This document shows positions 23,301 through 32,981 of a stretch of 46,538 nucleotides of DNA, piece by piece. Source of the stretch: Fonticula-like sp. SCN 57-25. Taxonomy: Eukaryota > Nucleariida > Rotosphaerida. Position 1 is the stretch's first letter; every line of letters starts with the position of its first letter. The position numbers and the translations under genes were made by a program. The stretch is taken from contig MEDX01000018.1 of NCBI GenBank assembly GCA_001724245.1, forward strand, positions 1 to 46,538, in the 5' to 3' direction. The notes below the pieces were generated by a model. That model was not told the origin of the DNA and ran no database searches. It saw nothing but the letters and a program-made list of their open reading frames with translations.

Positions 23301-23928
23301 CCTTTCCAGCTGATATACGCGCCACCGGTCGTCCTGTTCGTTCTTGGCATGCTCGCTGTCCACCGCGCGAAGCTCGCGATCTGTCATAGATTCGGTGAAG
23401 AGAGGGCTCTTGAAGAAGTCACTGAAGCGATCCAGCGCGCCTGCCAGATGCGACGCGCTCACCTCAAGGTGATAGTTGGTGTGCTCGAGCGCCGTAAACG
23501 CATTGGAGGCGCCGCCGTGCCGTGCAAGGAAGCTGGTGTATTCATCCTCGCCGGGGAATCGACGCGTACCGAGGAAGAGCATGTGCTCGAGGAAATGCGC
23601 GAGGCCGGGAATATCGGCGGGATCGCTCAGCTGGCCCACGCTAACGTCCAGCGAAGCGGCCGCCTTGTCCGTCGTCGGGTCGCTCACTAGCACCGCCACA
23701 AGGCCGTTGCGAAAGGACACCACGCGGTAGGCGTGCTCGTCGCGCAACGGCTTGGTAACGTCCGCGTCATCGCAGATCTAAAGAGAAAAAATGGCGCGAC
23801 GTCAATGACACGCGCGCGCTCACGCAAGCCGCAGTTAAGCGTACCAGCGACGCAACGGAAGCAGGAAGAGACGCTAAATCCAGCTTGGACGAGTCGGCCG
23901 GCACCGCCGGGACGCTCGGTGTTGCCAT
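20366..23928 (-). CDS. IDE: Insulysin-like M16A zinc metalloprotease (IDE/nardilysin family)
   Basis: Seven exons, introns 20623-20677, 21446-21492, 21870-21919, 22132-22191, 22411-22538 and 23778-23844, giving about 1051 residues, the usual length of insulin-degrading enzymes. The inverted zinc motif HFLEH (H89, E92, H93) is followed by MLFLGTRRFPGEDEY, GGASNAFTALEHTNYH and the third ligand region ELRAVDSEHAKNEQ (E at about 170). The middle domain (PLPALIHSSPLSRMFYKRDD) and C-terminal half (GYQDKQPVLL, FDQLRTREQLGYVAF) match IDE; RTREQLGYV contains the family's substrate-binding Arg/Tyr region. It has no signal peptide, so a cytosolic peptidase of short amyloidogenic or hormone-like peptides is expected. 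The intron at 21870-21919 was placed by homology (it skips a nearer AG). The start codon is 107 bp from that of the divergent CID gene. Confidence 0.93.
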
Positions 23929-24035
23929 TGACGCAGTTCCAATGTGATGACGCACCCAAATCGCGATCCAAGCAGGATTCAATTCCGTTGATATTTCCCG
24001 CGCTTTTTGTTGTTTCTCAGTGGTTCTGCATCGAC

Positions 24036-25067
24036 ATGTCGTCGCCGGCGTCGCCCGAGGCCGAGCCGCTGTTTGAGACGCACGTCGCGTCGCTCTTGTC
24101 CGCTGCGACGCGCACACAGGAGAGCATTCAGTTGATATCAAAGTACTTTGCGGAGCATGCGGATCGCGCGTCGGATCTTGTGCGGATATGGAGCGACACG
24201 CTGACGCAGTGTCCGTCGACAGGGGATCTTCAGCTGTGCCTCTTTTACGTCGCGAACGATGTTATCCAGAGCCACCGCCGGAAGCATCCTCAGTTTGTGG
24301 ATTTATTTGAGAGCGCCTTTCAGTCGTCTCTTTCCGTGGTTGCTTTTTCACGGCCGCCCGCCGGCACGATAAAGTCCATCTCGCGCTTGCTCGACATCTG
24401 GCTTGATCGGCAGCTGTTCTCCCTCGGCGTCATCGCCGGCTTCCGCACGGCGCTCAACGCGGCCGAATCCGCGCCGCATTTGCCGCCGTCCGCCCTTGCG
24501 TCGACAGATGCGCTCCTAAACGTCATCTCGAGCGGCGCCGCTGGTCTGGCTGCGCGCAGCGAGGCAGACGAGGGTTCGTACGCCGCCGCTACCGCCGTTG
24601 ACAACGCGCTCCTCACGGGGGCGGTCCTCGAGAGCGTCACCGACAGGAGCCGCGCGGAGGAAGCGTACTGGCGAACGACGGCCGCGCTGCACACGCTTGG
24701 TGAGGCCGAGGCTCACCTGCGGACGGCGCTCGACCAGCGCGCCGCGCTCATCGCTGCGCTCACCGACCTCGTACACGTCCACGAGGAGCAACAGAGGCTC
24801 TTTGCCGACAGGCTTGTGAGCGTCAAGGGAAAGATTGCTGCGGCTTCCATCGTCAAGCAGGACGCTTACACTCTGTGCAGCTCGTTCCCACCAATGCCGA
24901 TCGACGTCGGCGCGTCCCCGCCCGTGGCAAGGCGCGCCTCGGCGGGATGGCGCCCCACTGCAGAACCAAGCTCAAGCCCAGGGATGATGATGACATCAGC
25001 TGAGCTCTTTGGGGAGGGCGACAGGGGCGGCAGGCCACACGAGACAAGGAGGTACCGCCCGTACTAG
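24036..25067 (+). CDS. CID-domain protein, RPRD1/Rtt103-like
   Basis: Intronless, 343 residues. The open frame extends upstream, but the ATG at 24036 begins directly with a CTD-interacting domain (about 8-140): LFETHVASLLSAATRTQESI, DLQLCLFYVANDVIQSHRRK and SISRLLDIWLDRQLFS are typical of the RPRD1/Rtt103 group. A coiled-coil segment follows (about 215-270: EAEAHLRTALDQRAALIAAL, VHEEQQRLFADRL), as in human RPRD1A/B. The C-terminus is Pro/Ser/Arg-rich. Family members bind the phosphorylated C-terminal domain of RNA polymerase II and help with phosphatase recruitment or termination. Pcf11 or SCAF-type CID proteins are less likely because of the short length and coiled coil. Confidence 0.83.
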   Translation: MSSPASPEAEPLFETHVASLLSAATRTQESIQLISKYFAEHADRASDLVRIWSDTLTQCPSTGDLQLCLFYVANDVIQSHRRKHPQFVDLFESAFQSSLSVVAFSRPPAGTIKSISRLLDIWLDRQLFSLGVIAGFRTALNAAESAPHLPPSALASTDALLNVISSGAAGLAARSEADEGSYAAATAVDNALLTGAVLESVTDRSRAEEAYWRTTAALHTLGEAEAHLRTALDQRAALIAALTDLVHVHEEQQRLFADRLVSVKGKIAAASIVKQDAYTLCSSFPPMPIDVGASPPVARRASAGWRPTAEPSSSPGMMMTSAELFGEGDRGGRPHETRRYRPY

Positions 25068-25213
25068 CGAGGCGCACGTCGATCATTGTATACTATCCAT
25101 TTCCCTCATTGGCACCATACCGGGCACATTAATCTATATATTTTGGCATCCAGAGTGCACCATACAATTAATACAGTTATAAAAACCGCCTCGTTGTGTG
25201 GACCCGTGCGCCA

Positions 25214-26911
25214 CTAGTTGCGAACGGTGACGGTGTGCTCGATGTGCACCTCGTTGCCGTAAAAGTCGCGCGCGTACACGGTCACCTTGTAGTCTCCGTT
25301 GGGGAAGCGGCGGGAGCCATTGGGGAGCACCTACAACGTCACATTTAGCATGCTGTTTCTCCACCAGCGCACGTCGCACCTCTGCCGTGTGCCAGGCGCC
25401 CGCGCTATCGGGCTCGCCCCTGACGGCGTTCGTGACGGTGTAGTAGAGCTTGCGGACTGTGTAGTTGAACACCGAGTCGTGGCGCCTGCCGTCGTACGTG
25501 AAAGACTGCCTGTAGACGAAGCGGAGCATGTGGTCGAGCTCGGCGACGGGCAGCTCGGGCATGACGTACGACCACTCGTTCGGCAGCTTCTCCGACTCAA
25601 TGAGCGGCAGGCGCGTCACGGTGGCGGCGCGCATCGCGGCCTCGGACGAGATCGCAAAGAGCGGCTCAACAGAGTAGCCGACCTCGTACAGGCCGTTCAC
25701 GTAGGGGTGCCCGGGGAGGTCATTGGTCGCGTCAAACTCGGAGCCAAGGTTCACCACAATGTCAATCTATCCACCCGGAATCCAACCCAAAGTCAGCGCA
25801 TGTGAAAGAGAGGCGCGGTGCGTACGTCGCCCGACACGACGACGTCGTCCTCCTCAGAGGACGCAAACGCGGCGGACGCCTCGTTCTCCATGTAGTAGAG
25901 GACGCCGTCGGTCGTCGGCATCTGCGTGCTGTTGTACGTCCCGCGGCTGCGCGTGCGCGTTAGTATGCTAAAGCGCTCCTTTCCATGCGCGTACTCAAAG
26001 AAGCTGAGCGGGTTAAAGTACTGCCAGCCGTCGATGTAGGGCTCGGGGATTTCGTCCCACTCGGGGAACGGCCGTACGACGTTCATGTGGATGTGGTGGT
26101 AGTTTGCGTCGTTGTGAATGGACGGCCAAAAGATGATGCTTCCAATGACGTCGCCCTGCGCGACCGCGTCGCCCTCGCGGAGCGAGACCGTGTCCGGGTC
26201 CATGTGGTGGAACTGCCAGACGTACCCGAGATTGTCCATGATCATAAAGCTCCAGTAAAGATCGCTTGACGAGTACTTGACCCACTTGACGACCGTGCCG
26301 TCAACCGGGCTGTGCACCTCCTGCAGCGCGTCGCCACGAATGTCCACGCCCTGGTGCCAGTACGCGCTCGAGGCGCCGCTAAAGCTCTGGTAGTTCTCCA
26401 TAATGTTGCCCGCAAGATTGGGGGAGGAGGACGGCCAGCCCTCCTCTTCGCTGTTGGCAAGCGGCCAAGGGTAAAGCGGCGTCTCAATAAGTTCCACAAG
26501 AGTGTCCACCTGCTCAATATCGCCGCCGAGCGTGGCGATCTGCGCAGACAGCATGAACGACGAGGCGCCGAGGCGGTCAACGCAGAGCGGGAGATCAAAC
26601 GAGGCGTGCTCGCCATGCAGTTGAACGCCCGTGCAGTTGACCGACGCACCCGTTGGGAACGGCGTCGCACTCACGGACAGAAACGCGGACGCATCGTACT
26701 CGTTCGTGTCATAGTACAGGCGAGCAACCGGGGGCAGGCGAGCAATCACGCCGCCGACGGAGAACCGAACAAGAGGCACCTCGCGAAGCGAATAGCGGAG
26801 GTTAAACTCGCGAATCTCGGCAAAACCGAAATTGACATCGCGCTCAATCTCGCCGCTGACAGCGCAAACGGCGCACAGAAGAAGCACGGCCGTCACCGCC
26901 GAGCGCATCAT
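25214..26911 (-). CDS. Secreted M23 (lysostaphin-type) metallopeptidase
   Basis: Three exons (introns 25331-25379 and 25767-25825), 529 residues. A signal peptide (MMRSAVTAVLLLCAVCAVSG) is followed by an all-beta N-terminal region with several cysteines, then an M23 domain at about 180-285: the ligand motif HQGVDIRG (H186, D190), SPVDGTVVKWVKYSSS, REGDAVAQGDVIGSI and the H-x-H motif in YHHIHMN (H273, H275). The C-terminal exons add a beta-rich domain ending in DFYGNEVHIEHTVTVRN, reminiscent of an Ig-like or Big-type fold. In bacteria M23 enzymes cut peptidoglycan cross-bridges; in a eukaryote a secreted or phagosomal role in attacking bacterial walls is plausible but inferred. The presence of three exons and host-like introns shows it is a resident nuclear gene, not bacterial contamination. 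Confidence 0.87.
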
Positions 26912-26984
26912 GGCGGTGCAACAACAATATAACCCCGCGCGGGAACACCCGTGACACTTTTGCTAAATCCACCAACCCCGCGGT

Positions 26985-26989
26985 CCAAT
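26985..26989. promoter_or_regulatory. CCAAT box upstream of the M23 peptidase gene
   Basis: GCGGTCCAATCGCAG lies 74 bp upstream of the M23 start codon in a 269-bp gene-free stretch (26912-27180). Same motif as in other promoters of the window. Confidence 0.35.
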
Positions 26990-27180
26990 CGCAGCAGAGC
27001 TGCCTAGGAGCGTTGCGCGACTGCATGTCCATAATTGTTATACAAACGGCTCTCTGAAAAGTGACATACAAAAGAGCGGAATACACGAGGTGCTGTATTT
27101 CGATGGACGGGGGTCTACTTGCTGGACGGCATGGCCGCGGGATTGTGCTTAGTCAATTTATGGTACATCATGTAAAGTTT

Positions 27181-27786
27181 TTACGAAAGGTTTAGAGCCG
27201 TGCTCCTGTAATGCTCCTGACTGCCATCGGCAACAATGCTGTCAGAATGCGACTTGTAGTGGGCGGTCACGTCCGGGCCGAGCATCAGATGTGTCACCAT
27301 GGCGCTGCGCATGCTGGCCGCTGCCGCCTTGTCCCTGACCCATATCGAAAACTGAATGTTGCTTGGGCGCACCGAGACAACCACCCCACACACGTTGTCC
27401 CCTCCCTCGAGCCTACCGCCAATAAACGCGAGCAGGAGCGCCTCCCAAGCTCGATCCGTGGTAATATTTGACAGCTTCTTGACCTTGACGCACAGCCGAC
27501 CGCCAGGCAGGTTGGCCGGGTCCTCCCACTGCGGCTGGATCCCCTTGCGGAACACGCTGTACTCGCTTACAGAGGGGAGGCTCGAGGGGCGCTTCAGCCA
27601 CGAATAGACGGACCAAAACTCCTCCACCGTCGAAAAGGAGCCGACATTCTGAAGTAGTTCCGAATAATGGCGCTTCGGATCATGGCGGATATGCCAAAAG
27701 TCAAAGGTGTCGCAAAGCGGATGCGAGGCCGCCAAGGAGGACGTGGGCGAGCGCGCGGCAGAGGGGGCCGACGAAAGACCTGACAT
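27181..27786 (-). CDS. EIF4E2: Translation factor eIF4E family, class II (4EHP/EIF4E2-like)
   Basis: A single exon of 201 residues from the first in-frame ATG (27786); the frame continues upstream but without another ATG. The family core is clear: ASHPLCDTFDFWHIRHD, SFSTVEEFWSVYSWLKRP, SEYSVFRKGIQPQWEDPAN, LPGGRLCVKVKKL and DRAWEALLLAFIGG. W in PQWED is the conserved cap-stacking tryptophan. In class II proteins the first conserved Trp (HPLxxxW) becomes aromatic Tyr/Phe and the other cap-stacking Trp becomes Tyr/Phe; here they are F (HPLCDTF) and Y (RHYSELL), so it belongs to class II, whose human member represses selected mRNAs by binding the cap without eIF4G. The Ser/Ala-rich N-terminus is probably flexible. 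Confidence 0.88.
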   Translation of the reverse strand: MSGLSSAPSAARSPTSSLAASHPLCDTFDFWHIRHDPKRHYSELLQNVGSFSTVEEFWSVYSWLKRPSSLPSVSEYSVFRKGIQPQWEDPANLPGGRLCVKVKKLSNITTDRAWEALLLAFIGGRLEGGDNVCGVVVSVRPSNIQFSIWVRDKAAAASMRSAMVTHLMLGPDVTAHYKSHSDSIVADGSQEHYRSTALNLS

Positions 27787-28201
27787 GGACCTGCCACAGC
27801 ACCAGCTTGGTGAGCGTTCTGGTGTGTCAGCACAAGGAGAGAAATGACGTACATGGACGCGGTAAGAGTTCGACGGCAGGAAAGGAGCGACGGTGTTGAA
27901 GGGCCGCAAAACAAATTAAGCAACCAAAACTCTATATAAAACAAAGAGCTCTACACGCTCTTTTCTAGTCACACTGCTGCCCTGCTGGTGCCTCACCCTC
28001 GAGGATGCAAACACCTGCAAAGACTGCCTAGTATCGGGGGTATACACCTCCAGAAATTTCGGGGTAACACACAGAACACCCCCTCATCGCGATCGCCGAT
28101 TGATGACCATCACCGATTCGCCGATGACCATCAAGAGGTCATGGGATCGCGTGCGGTCACGCGTGTTTTTCCCATACACACCCGACCCCCGTCGCCCCGC
28201 C
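27787..28201. other. Divergent intergenic region between eIF4E and the M43 protease
   Basis: 415 bp without a gene. It holds one of the few clear TATA-like boxes in the window (27933-27940) and a GC-rich leader before the protease start. Short open frames here show no domain. Confidence 0.45.
27933..27940 (+). promoter_or_regulatory. TATA box of the M43 protease gene
   Basis: TATATAAA in + orientation, 262 bp upstream of the protease start codon; the reverse strand reads TTTATATA, so use by the divergent eIF4E gene is also possible. A TATA promoter would suit a highly expressed secreted enzyme, and the protease has the strongest C-ending codon bias in the window (inference). Confidence 0.45.
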
Positions 28202-29286
28202 ATGCGTACGACGTTTGTGGCCGCGTGCCTTTTGGCGCTGGTGGCTTTCGCCGCCGCGCATACCTACGCTGACTCGGACGAGCTCTGCCTCACCCCCGAT
28301 GTTGATGAGCACGATGACGAGATGGTCCAGGCGATCATTGAGCGCTTCAAGGCCAACGTCTGCCCCAAGATCCCCGAGGGTCTTCTGCCCGCCTGCGGCG
28401 GCGCCGTTCGCAGCAGCGTCGCTCCGTTCACCATCCCCCTCGCGTGGAACATTCTCTACGACCCTGAGACCGGCCTCGGCAGCAACATCACCGACGAGTA
28501 CGTTGCGGTTGCCCGATTGCGCTGGTTGTCTCACGCTCTTTCCGTGTTTGCAGGCAGATTGCCCTCCAGGTTGACATCATGAACGAGGACTATGCCGGCC
28601 GCGGTGGTCTTGGCTACAACACCAACTGGCGCTTCTACACCAAGAGCATCACCCGCGTTGCCAACGCCAACTACTTTGGCAACATGATTGTTGCTGAGCA
28701 GTTCTTCAAGGCTGAGCTCGCGTCCAACACTGACACGACCCTCCACATGTACACCGGCGACATGAACGGCGGCGTCCTCGGCATGTGCTACTTCTCGTTC
28801 ATGTACTTCCCGAACGACACGATGCACGGCTGCCTGATCAACTACCAGGCCATGGTCAACGGCGGTGCTTCCCCCTACGACAGCGGCCAGACCGCCACCC
28901 ACGAGGTCGGCCACCACCTCGGCCTCTACCACGTGTGGCAGAACAAGTGCGGCCCGCGCTCGGACCGCGTGGACGACACCCCGCCGCAGATCACCAACAG
29001 CCGTGGCTGCCCCGACCCGATCCCGGAGTCGTGCACCCCCGGTCTCTTTGACAACATCCACAACCACATGGACTACTCGGATGATGACTGCCGCTACCAG
29101 TTCACTGAGGGACAGTCCCTCCGCACCGACGACATCATCTCCACCTTCCACCCCGGCTACCTTTCGGAGAACGTCCGCAAGGCCATCCGCGAGGCTGTCC
29201 CCAACGCCTGGGAGGAGGCCGAGTCGTTCCAGCTCAAGTTTGGCCGCAAGATGGGTTTCCCCAACCCTTTCCTTGGCCACCACTAG
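28202..29286 (+). CDS. Secreted M43 (pappalysin/cytophagalysin) metalloprotease
   Basis: Two exons with one intron (28498-28553), 342 residues. A signal peptide (MRTTFVAACLLALVAFAAA) leads to a propeptide-like region, then the catalytic domain: NITDEQIALQVDIMNEDYAG, LHMYTGDMNGGVLG, the zinc motif HEVGHHLGLYH (H215, E216, H219, H225), DDTPPQITNSRGCPD, and the Met-turn NHMDYSDDDC. This is the metzincin M43 family, which includes fungal MEP1-type secreted proteases and animal PAPP-A. Cysteines flanking the active site probably form disulfides. Codon use is strongly biased to C-ending codons, consistent with high expression. The long antisense frame over the same region is a by-product of this bias. 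Confidence 0.93.
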
Positions 29287-29505
29287 GCAGCTAGACTAGC
29301 AGCAACAGCAGCGTTTGTTCTGTTCATTATATAAACTTTGCTCTTTGCATCTTTCGTACCTGCCCATACTCGCCCATGCCAGCACAGCCACCTTTCGTAT
29401 ACTTTTGGTCCATTTTACAAAGAGATTTGAAGAGAAACAAAACACGAAACAAAAGAGCAACACACAAACAAAAAAGGCACCGGCCGACCAAACAAGAAGC
29501 GCCCT

Positions 29506-31862
29506 CTAAACAGGGATGGCCTTCAAGAGGACAAACTGGACCGAGAATGGCGAGAGGCGAACGGCGTCCACGAGCATCAGCATGTCGGGCTTGGCGTCGA
29601 GCGCCTGGTGGAAGGAGCGTCCGAACGCTTCGGGCGTCGCCTCTGCGGGCGCGCACAGCGGGAACACCTGGCGAAGTCCGGTCAGGAACGGCTACAAAGA
29701 GGAAAGTGGTGAGCCATCATATCAAATCTGAATCCATTTGCATACGTCTTCTTCGGCGTAAAAGATGCACGGCAGGACGGCAGCGATCGCGCGGCTTCCC
29801 TCGAGGTCCACAATGTTCACCGTGGACGGCTTGAGCTTTGCGTCGTAGTGGATTCCCTTTGTGGCCGGCTGCGCCTCTGGCTCCTTGCTGTTCTCGATAA
29901 AAGTCTCTTTCATGGGCATCTGCCTGGCTTGCTCGCCCACAAAGGCGTCGCCGAGCGCGATGCTGGCGATCCTTCCCTGGGCAACAAATGTCCTCCTCTC
30001 CATGAACTGGAGCCCCTTTGCCTCCTCGAGCATGACAGCGAACGCGATGACCTGCCCCTCGACGAAGCGGCGCATCATGTCAATGTCGGTGTAGGGCGGC
30101 GTGAGGCCGACGAACACGTCGCGCACGTAGAGGCTCTTGATGAGCTCCGTCTCCTTGGGCACGTGGGCAACCTGCTGGCCGTGGATCGACGCGCTGAACT
30201 CGCCCTTGCGATCGTTGAACACGTTCATCGTTGTCGAGTACGTCGTCACGCAAAACTGCTGCCGCGGCGTGCGCGAGTCCACCGTCATCGAGTAGAGCTT
30301 GACGTTGTGGAGGCGCACAACAGAGCCGGGCCGGATCGAGAAAAAGTCCCACGGCTGGGAGCATGTGTACAGCTTGACAAGCACGGGCGACTGCGCAGAC
30401 TTGTCAATCAGCGCAAGCCACATGTACTGCGAGAACCTATAGCCGCATACCAGTGAGCACAAAACCAAAAGAGGTAAGATGACGCACGTTCCCTTTGACG
30501 AGCGTTCACGCTCAACGCGGCTCGTGAGCAGCACGCGGCCGATCAGGTCAAAGATGGTACCGTCGGGCAGCAGCGACATCGTGGACGCCGACTCGTATAT
30601 CCGCTCACGCTCTGGGTACCGCAACCGCCACTGCGAAACGTCCGACATGTTCTCCTCCTTGAGAAGCCGCACGTGGCCCTCTGGCTTCACCGAGTTGACC
30701 GAAATCTCGACGCCGCCGCCAGTCGAGTTGAACTGCTTGCGCAGCTTGTAGTTTTCAATGACAACGAGCTGGTTCACCGAGACAGCCGTGAACAGGCGCG
30801 ACGCCATGCGGTTCCATGCCACCACAGGGACGCTCGTGTCGGAGTCGCCTAAGTAGCGCGTCAGCAAATGAGGTTAAAAAGCCCCCAAAAAAGTTTCCCG
30901 CCGTACCAATCTCAAATGTAAAGCGGTACGGAAAGCCGTCCTTGGTGTCCATTGCCTTGCCAAAGTGACTGAGCGTGTGCCGTGACATGACACGCCCAAC
31001 CAGCGCCGGCGGCGGCTTGGGGTGGTTCGCCGCCGAGGCAATCGCGTCGGACACGCTCTCCAGGCGGGAGGGGAGCCGCAGGTCGTCCGGTACCTTGAGC
31101 GCGTCCTTGTTCGCGCGCCACTGAGGGTCGTCCATCAGCGGGTCATCGTCATTCCACATAGGAAGGTAATACAGGCGCGTTCCCGCCAAGGGCTGGAACC
31201 ACAGCGTCGTCGCAAGCTCGGACGTCGCAGCCAATTTCTGAAAACATTCAGTATCAAAAGAACAAAGAAAAAGGATGAGCATACCGACTTGTCCACAGAT
31301 ACCATGTCCTCGCAGAGGTTGAACTTGCGGATCACCATAAGACGACGCGCGGGAACCCGGGAATCGTCGTAGCACCACTCCACCATCGAGCGGTCGAGCT
31401 CAATGACATAGTCAACGAGGCCGCCGCGACGAAGAACGTCATTGTGGCGCGCGTCAAGTGAAGCTTTGGCCTTGTGGGTGCCGTCTGTCAGCACGAGATC
31501 ATAGACGTCGGGATCCGCATCGGAGGGAGACTCGGGCTCGGGCTGCTTTGTCGTTTGGCGCCAATGCTGATCAACGCGATCTAGCACAAATAACATATGG
31601 TTTAATAAAACAACAACAGCAGGGAAAAGGCAAGACGCACAGCGTAGCGCGTCGATTACCAGGAGGCGGACAATAGGATTGGTGCGGTCTAAAGGGGTTG
31701 ACGACCCTTCCAATACTGGTGCCAGGCGCTCCTCCAGATGCAGTATGGCGCCTCTACAAATCGTGAAAGAAAATGGTCAATACACGCGCTTTAAAACCAC
31801 GTTGAAAACCCATACTCTGTCAAGGATAGCGGGGGAGGCACCCCGGCTGCTGCTGTCGCCAT
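29506..31862 (-). CDS. RADX: RADX-like RPA1-related single-stranded DNA-binding protein
   Basis: Seven exons, introns 29692-29745, 30437-30487, 30849-30906, 31238-31284, 31581-31640 and 31754-31815, giving 674 residues. The start at 31862 was found by extending over a small first exon (MATAAAGVPPPLSLTE), which joins in frame to GAILHLEERLAPVLEG, an RPA1/RADX-like opening. Segments that line up with human RADX in order: VYDLVLTDGTHKAKASLD, YYLPMWNDDDP, GRVMSRHTLSHFGK, SVPVVAWNRMA, DKSAQSPVLVKLYTCSQPWD, and a C-terminal region ending LLKAIPV. These correspond to several OB folds. Vertebrate RADX binds ssDNA at replication forks and limits RAD51 there. The protein is shorter than human RADX, mainly lacking its long disordered linker. 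Assignment rests on remembered family pattern, and another RPA1 paralogue is the main alternative. Confidence 0.78.
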
Positions 31863-32981
31863 GGCGTGATGACCTGTCTCGCAACCGTCCTGTCAAAGCT
31901 GTAATTTGACGCAGTTGAAACGGACCAAAATCGACCAAGACGGACCGAAACGGACCGAGATCGACCAAGACGGACCGAGACGGACCAACTTGGGCCGATG
32001 GGGATGTTCCAAGGGGTGTGGGCTCGCGTATTGCCATAATTTCCATACGGCACCGTGTCATATCTGCTGCGTTTGGAATGTATTATGCGTTTGTGGTATC
32101 ATGAAAGGAAAAATACTTCATTCACCCTTATAATGGCTCGCTTTGGACGTTGATAGGCTCACCAATGCCGGCCGTCCATCATATCACATTGCTCTGTCCA
32201 TATTTTGACCGGTATGCTTCACGGAATAACCAAGCTTGCTTTCCCAAACATTCGCTTGCCGCGGTATACTCGTCCTGCAGCAAGCGAACAGGAGGTGTAT
32301 GGTTCACACTCACAGCGCATCCGAATCCGAACGATGCTTCGTCGGCTAGGCCCAAATCAACCCCGGGAACTGTTTGGCAATACCCATCGCAGCCACATGA
32401 CAAATAGCACAGAGCAACGTGCAACTTGCTCCATGCGCTGCCACCGGAACCTGACCGGAACATCTTCTTTACGTCAAGCAGCCAACCACTTATGGGGCTT
32501 TTGCACCTCGGAAGCTTGGCGCGACGTCGCTACTGGCGCGTGAAACCAGCGCAATATTAAGGGGCTAAAAATTCCTGCCCTTGCTGCGCGCGCCGATATG
32601 TCGGCAAAATACATGAACAGTCTTTTGAAGAAAAATTTTGAGGAAAGTCGATCGCGTGCGGTTGCTGTGTTCTCCGGTTGTCCTAGCAATCGTTGTCGAA
32701 GCCACGCTGATCTGCCTTGCTAATTTGAGCCGATGATCCCCTCACTTGAATCAATAATCTCTCCTATTGGTGGGTATTCTGAGATGTCGGAGCTAAAAGT
32801 CCGAAACCGGAAATCAATCGGATAAAATAGGAAATTGTTGGTGCCGGGGGCTGAGTCTGGGGTACTCGTGTCTGCGCAGTAGAAGGTCGAAAGCAAGAAG
32901 CGTTGCTCGTCGATTCTGCAGCACGCCCTTCGACCGAGACCACGCGGGCTTGGTTGCGCACCGGGGGCATATTCTCGGAGG
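31863..32981. other. Intergenic region between divergent RADX and polyQ genes
   Basis: About 1.1 kb with no supported gene. It begins with a seven-copy 10-bp array (31920-31989). A 94-codon open frame on the minus strand (32179-32463) has ordinary composition but no domain, splice partners or conserved motif that I recognise. An inverted CCAAT box (ATTGG 32766-32770) is about 215 bp before the polyQ gene start. Confidence 0.45.
31920..31989. repeat. Seven tandem copies of a 10-bp unit
   Basis: The units align without gaps as ACGGACCAAA, ATCGACCAAG, ACGGACCGAA, ACGGACCGAG, ATCGACCAAG, ACGGACCGAG and ACGGACCAAC. The core GACC is invariant. The array starts 57 bp upstream of the RADX start codon, so it lies in its promoter or 5' UTR. 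The period equals about one DNA helical turn. Confidence 0.85.

Noticed and set aside
25214-26911. M23 gene as bacterial contamination
   Set aside because: It has two spliceosomal introns of the local type, a eukaryote-like signal peptide and normal flanking genes.
27787-27909. Longer N-terminus for the eIF4E-like protein
   Set aside because: The extended frame has no ATG (it would start at TTG), and the upstream GTACGT/CAG pairs do not join in frame.
28531-29283. Minus-strand open frame of 250 codons
   Set aside because: Antisense of the M43 protease exon; explained by its strong C-ending codon bias. The sense frame has an intact zinc motif.
32179-32463. Minus-strand open frame of 94 codons upstream of the polyQ gene
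   Set aside because: Plausible composition but no domain, no splice partners and no supporting motif, so it is not called as a gene.
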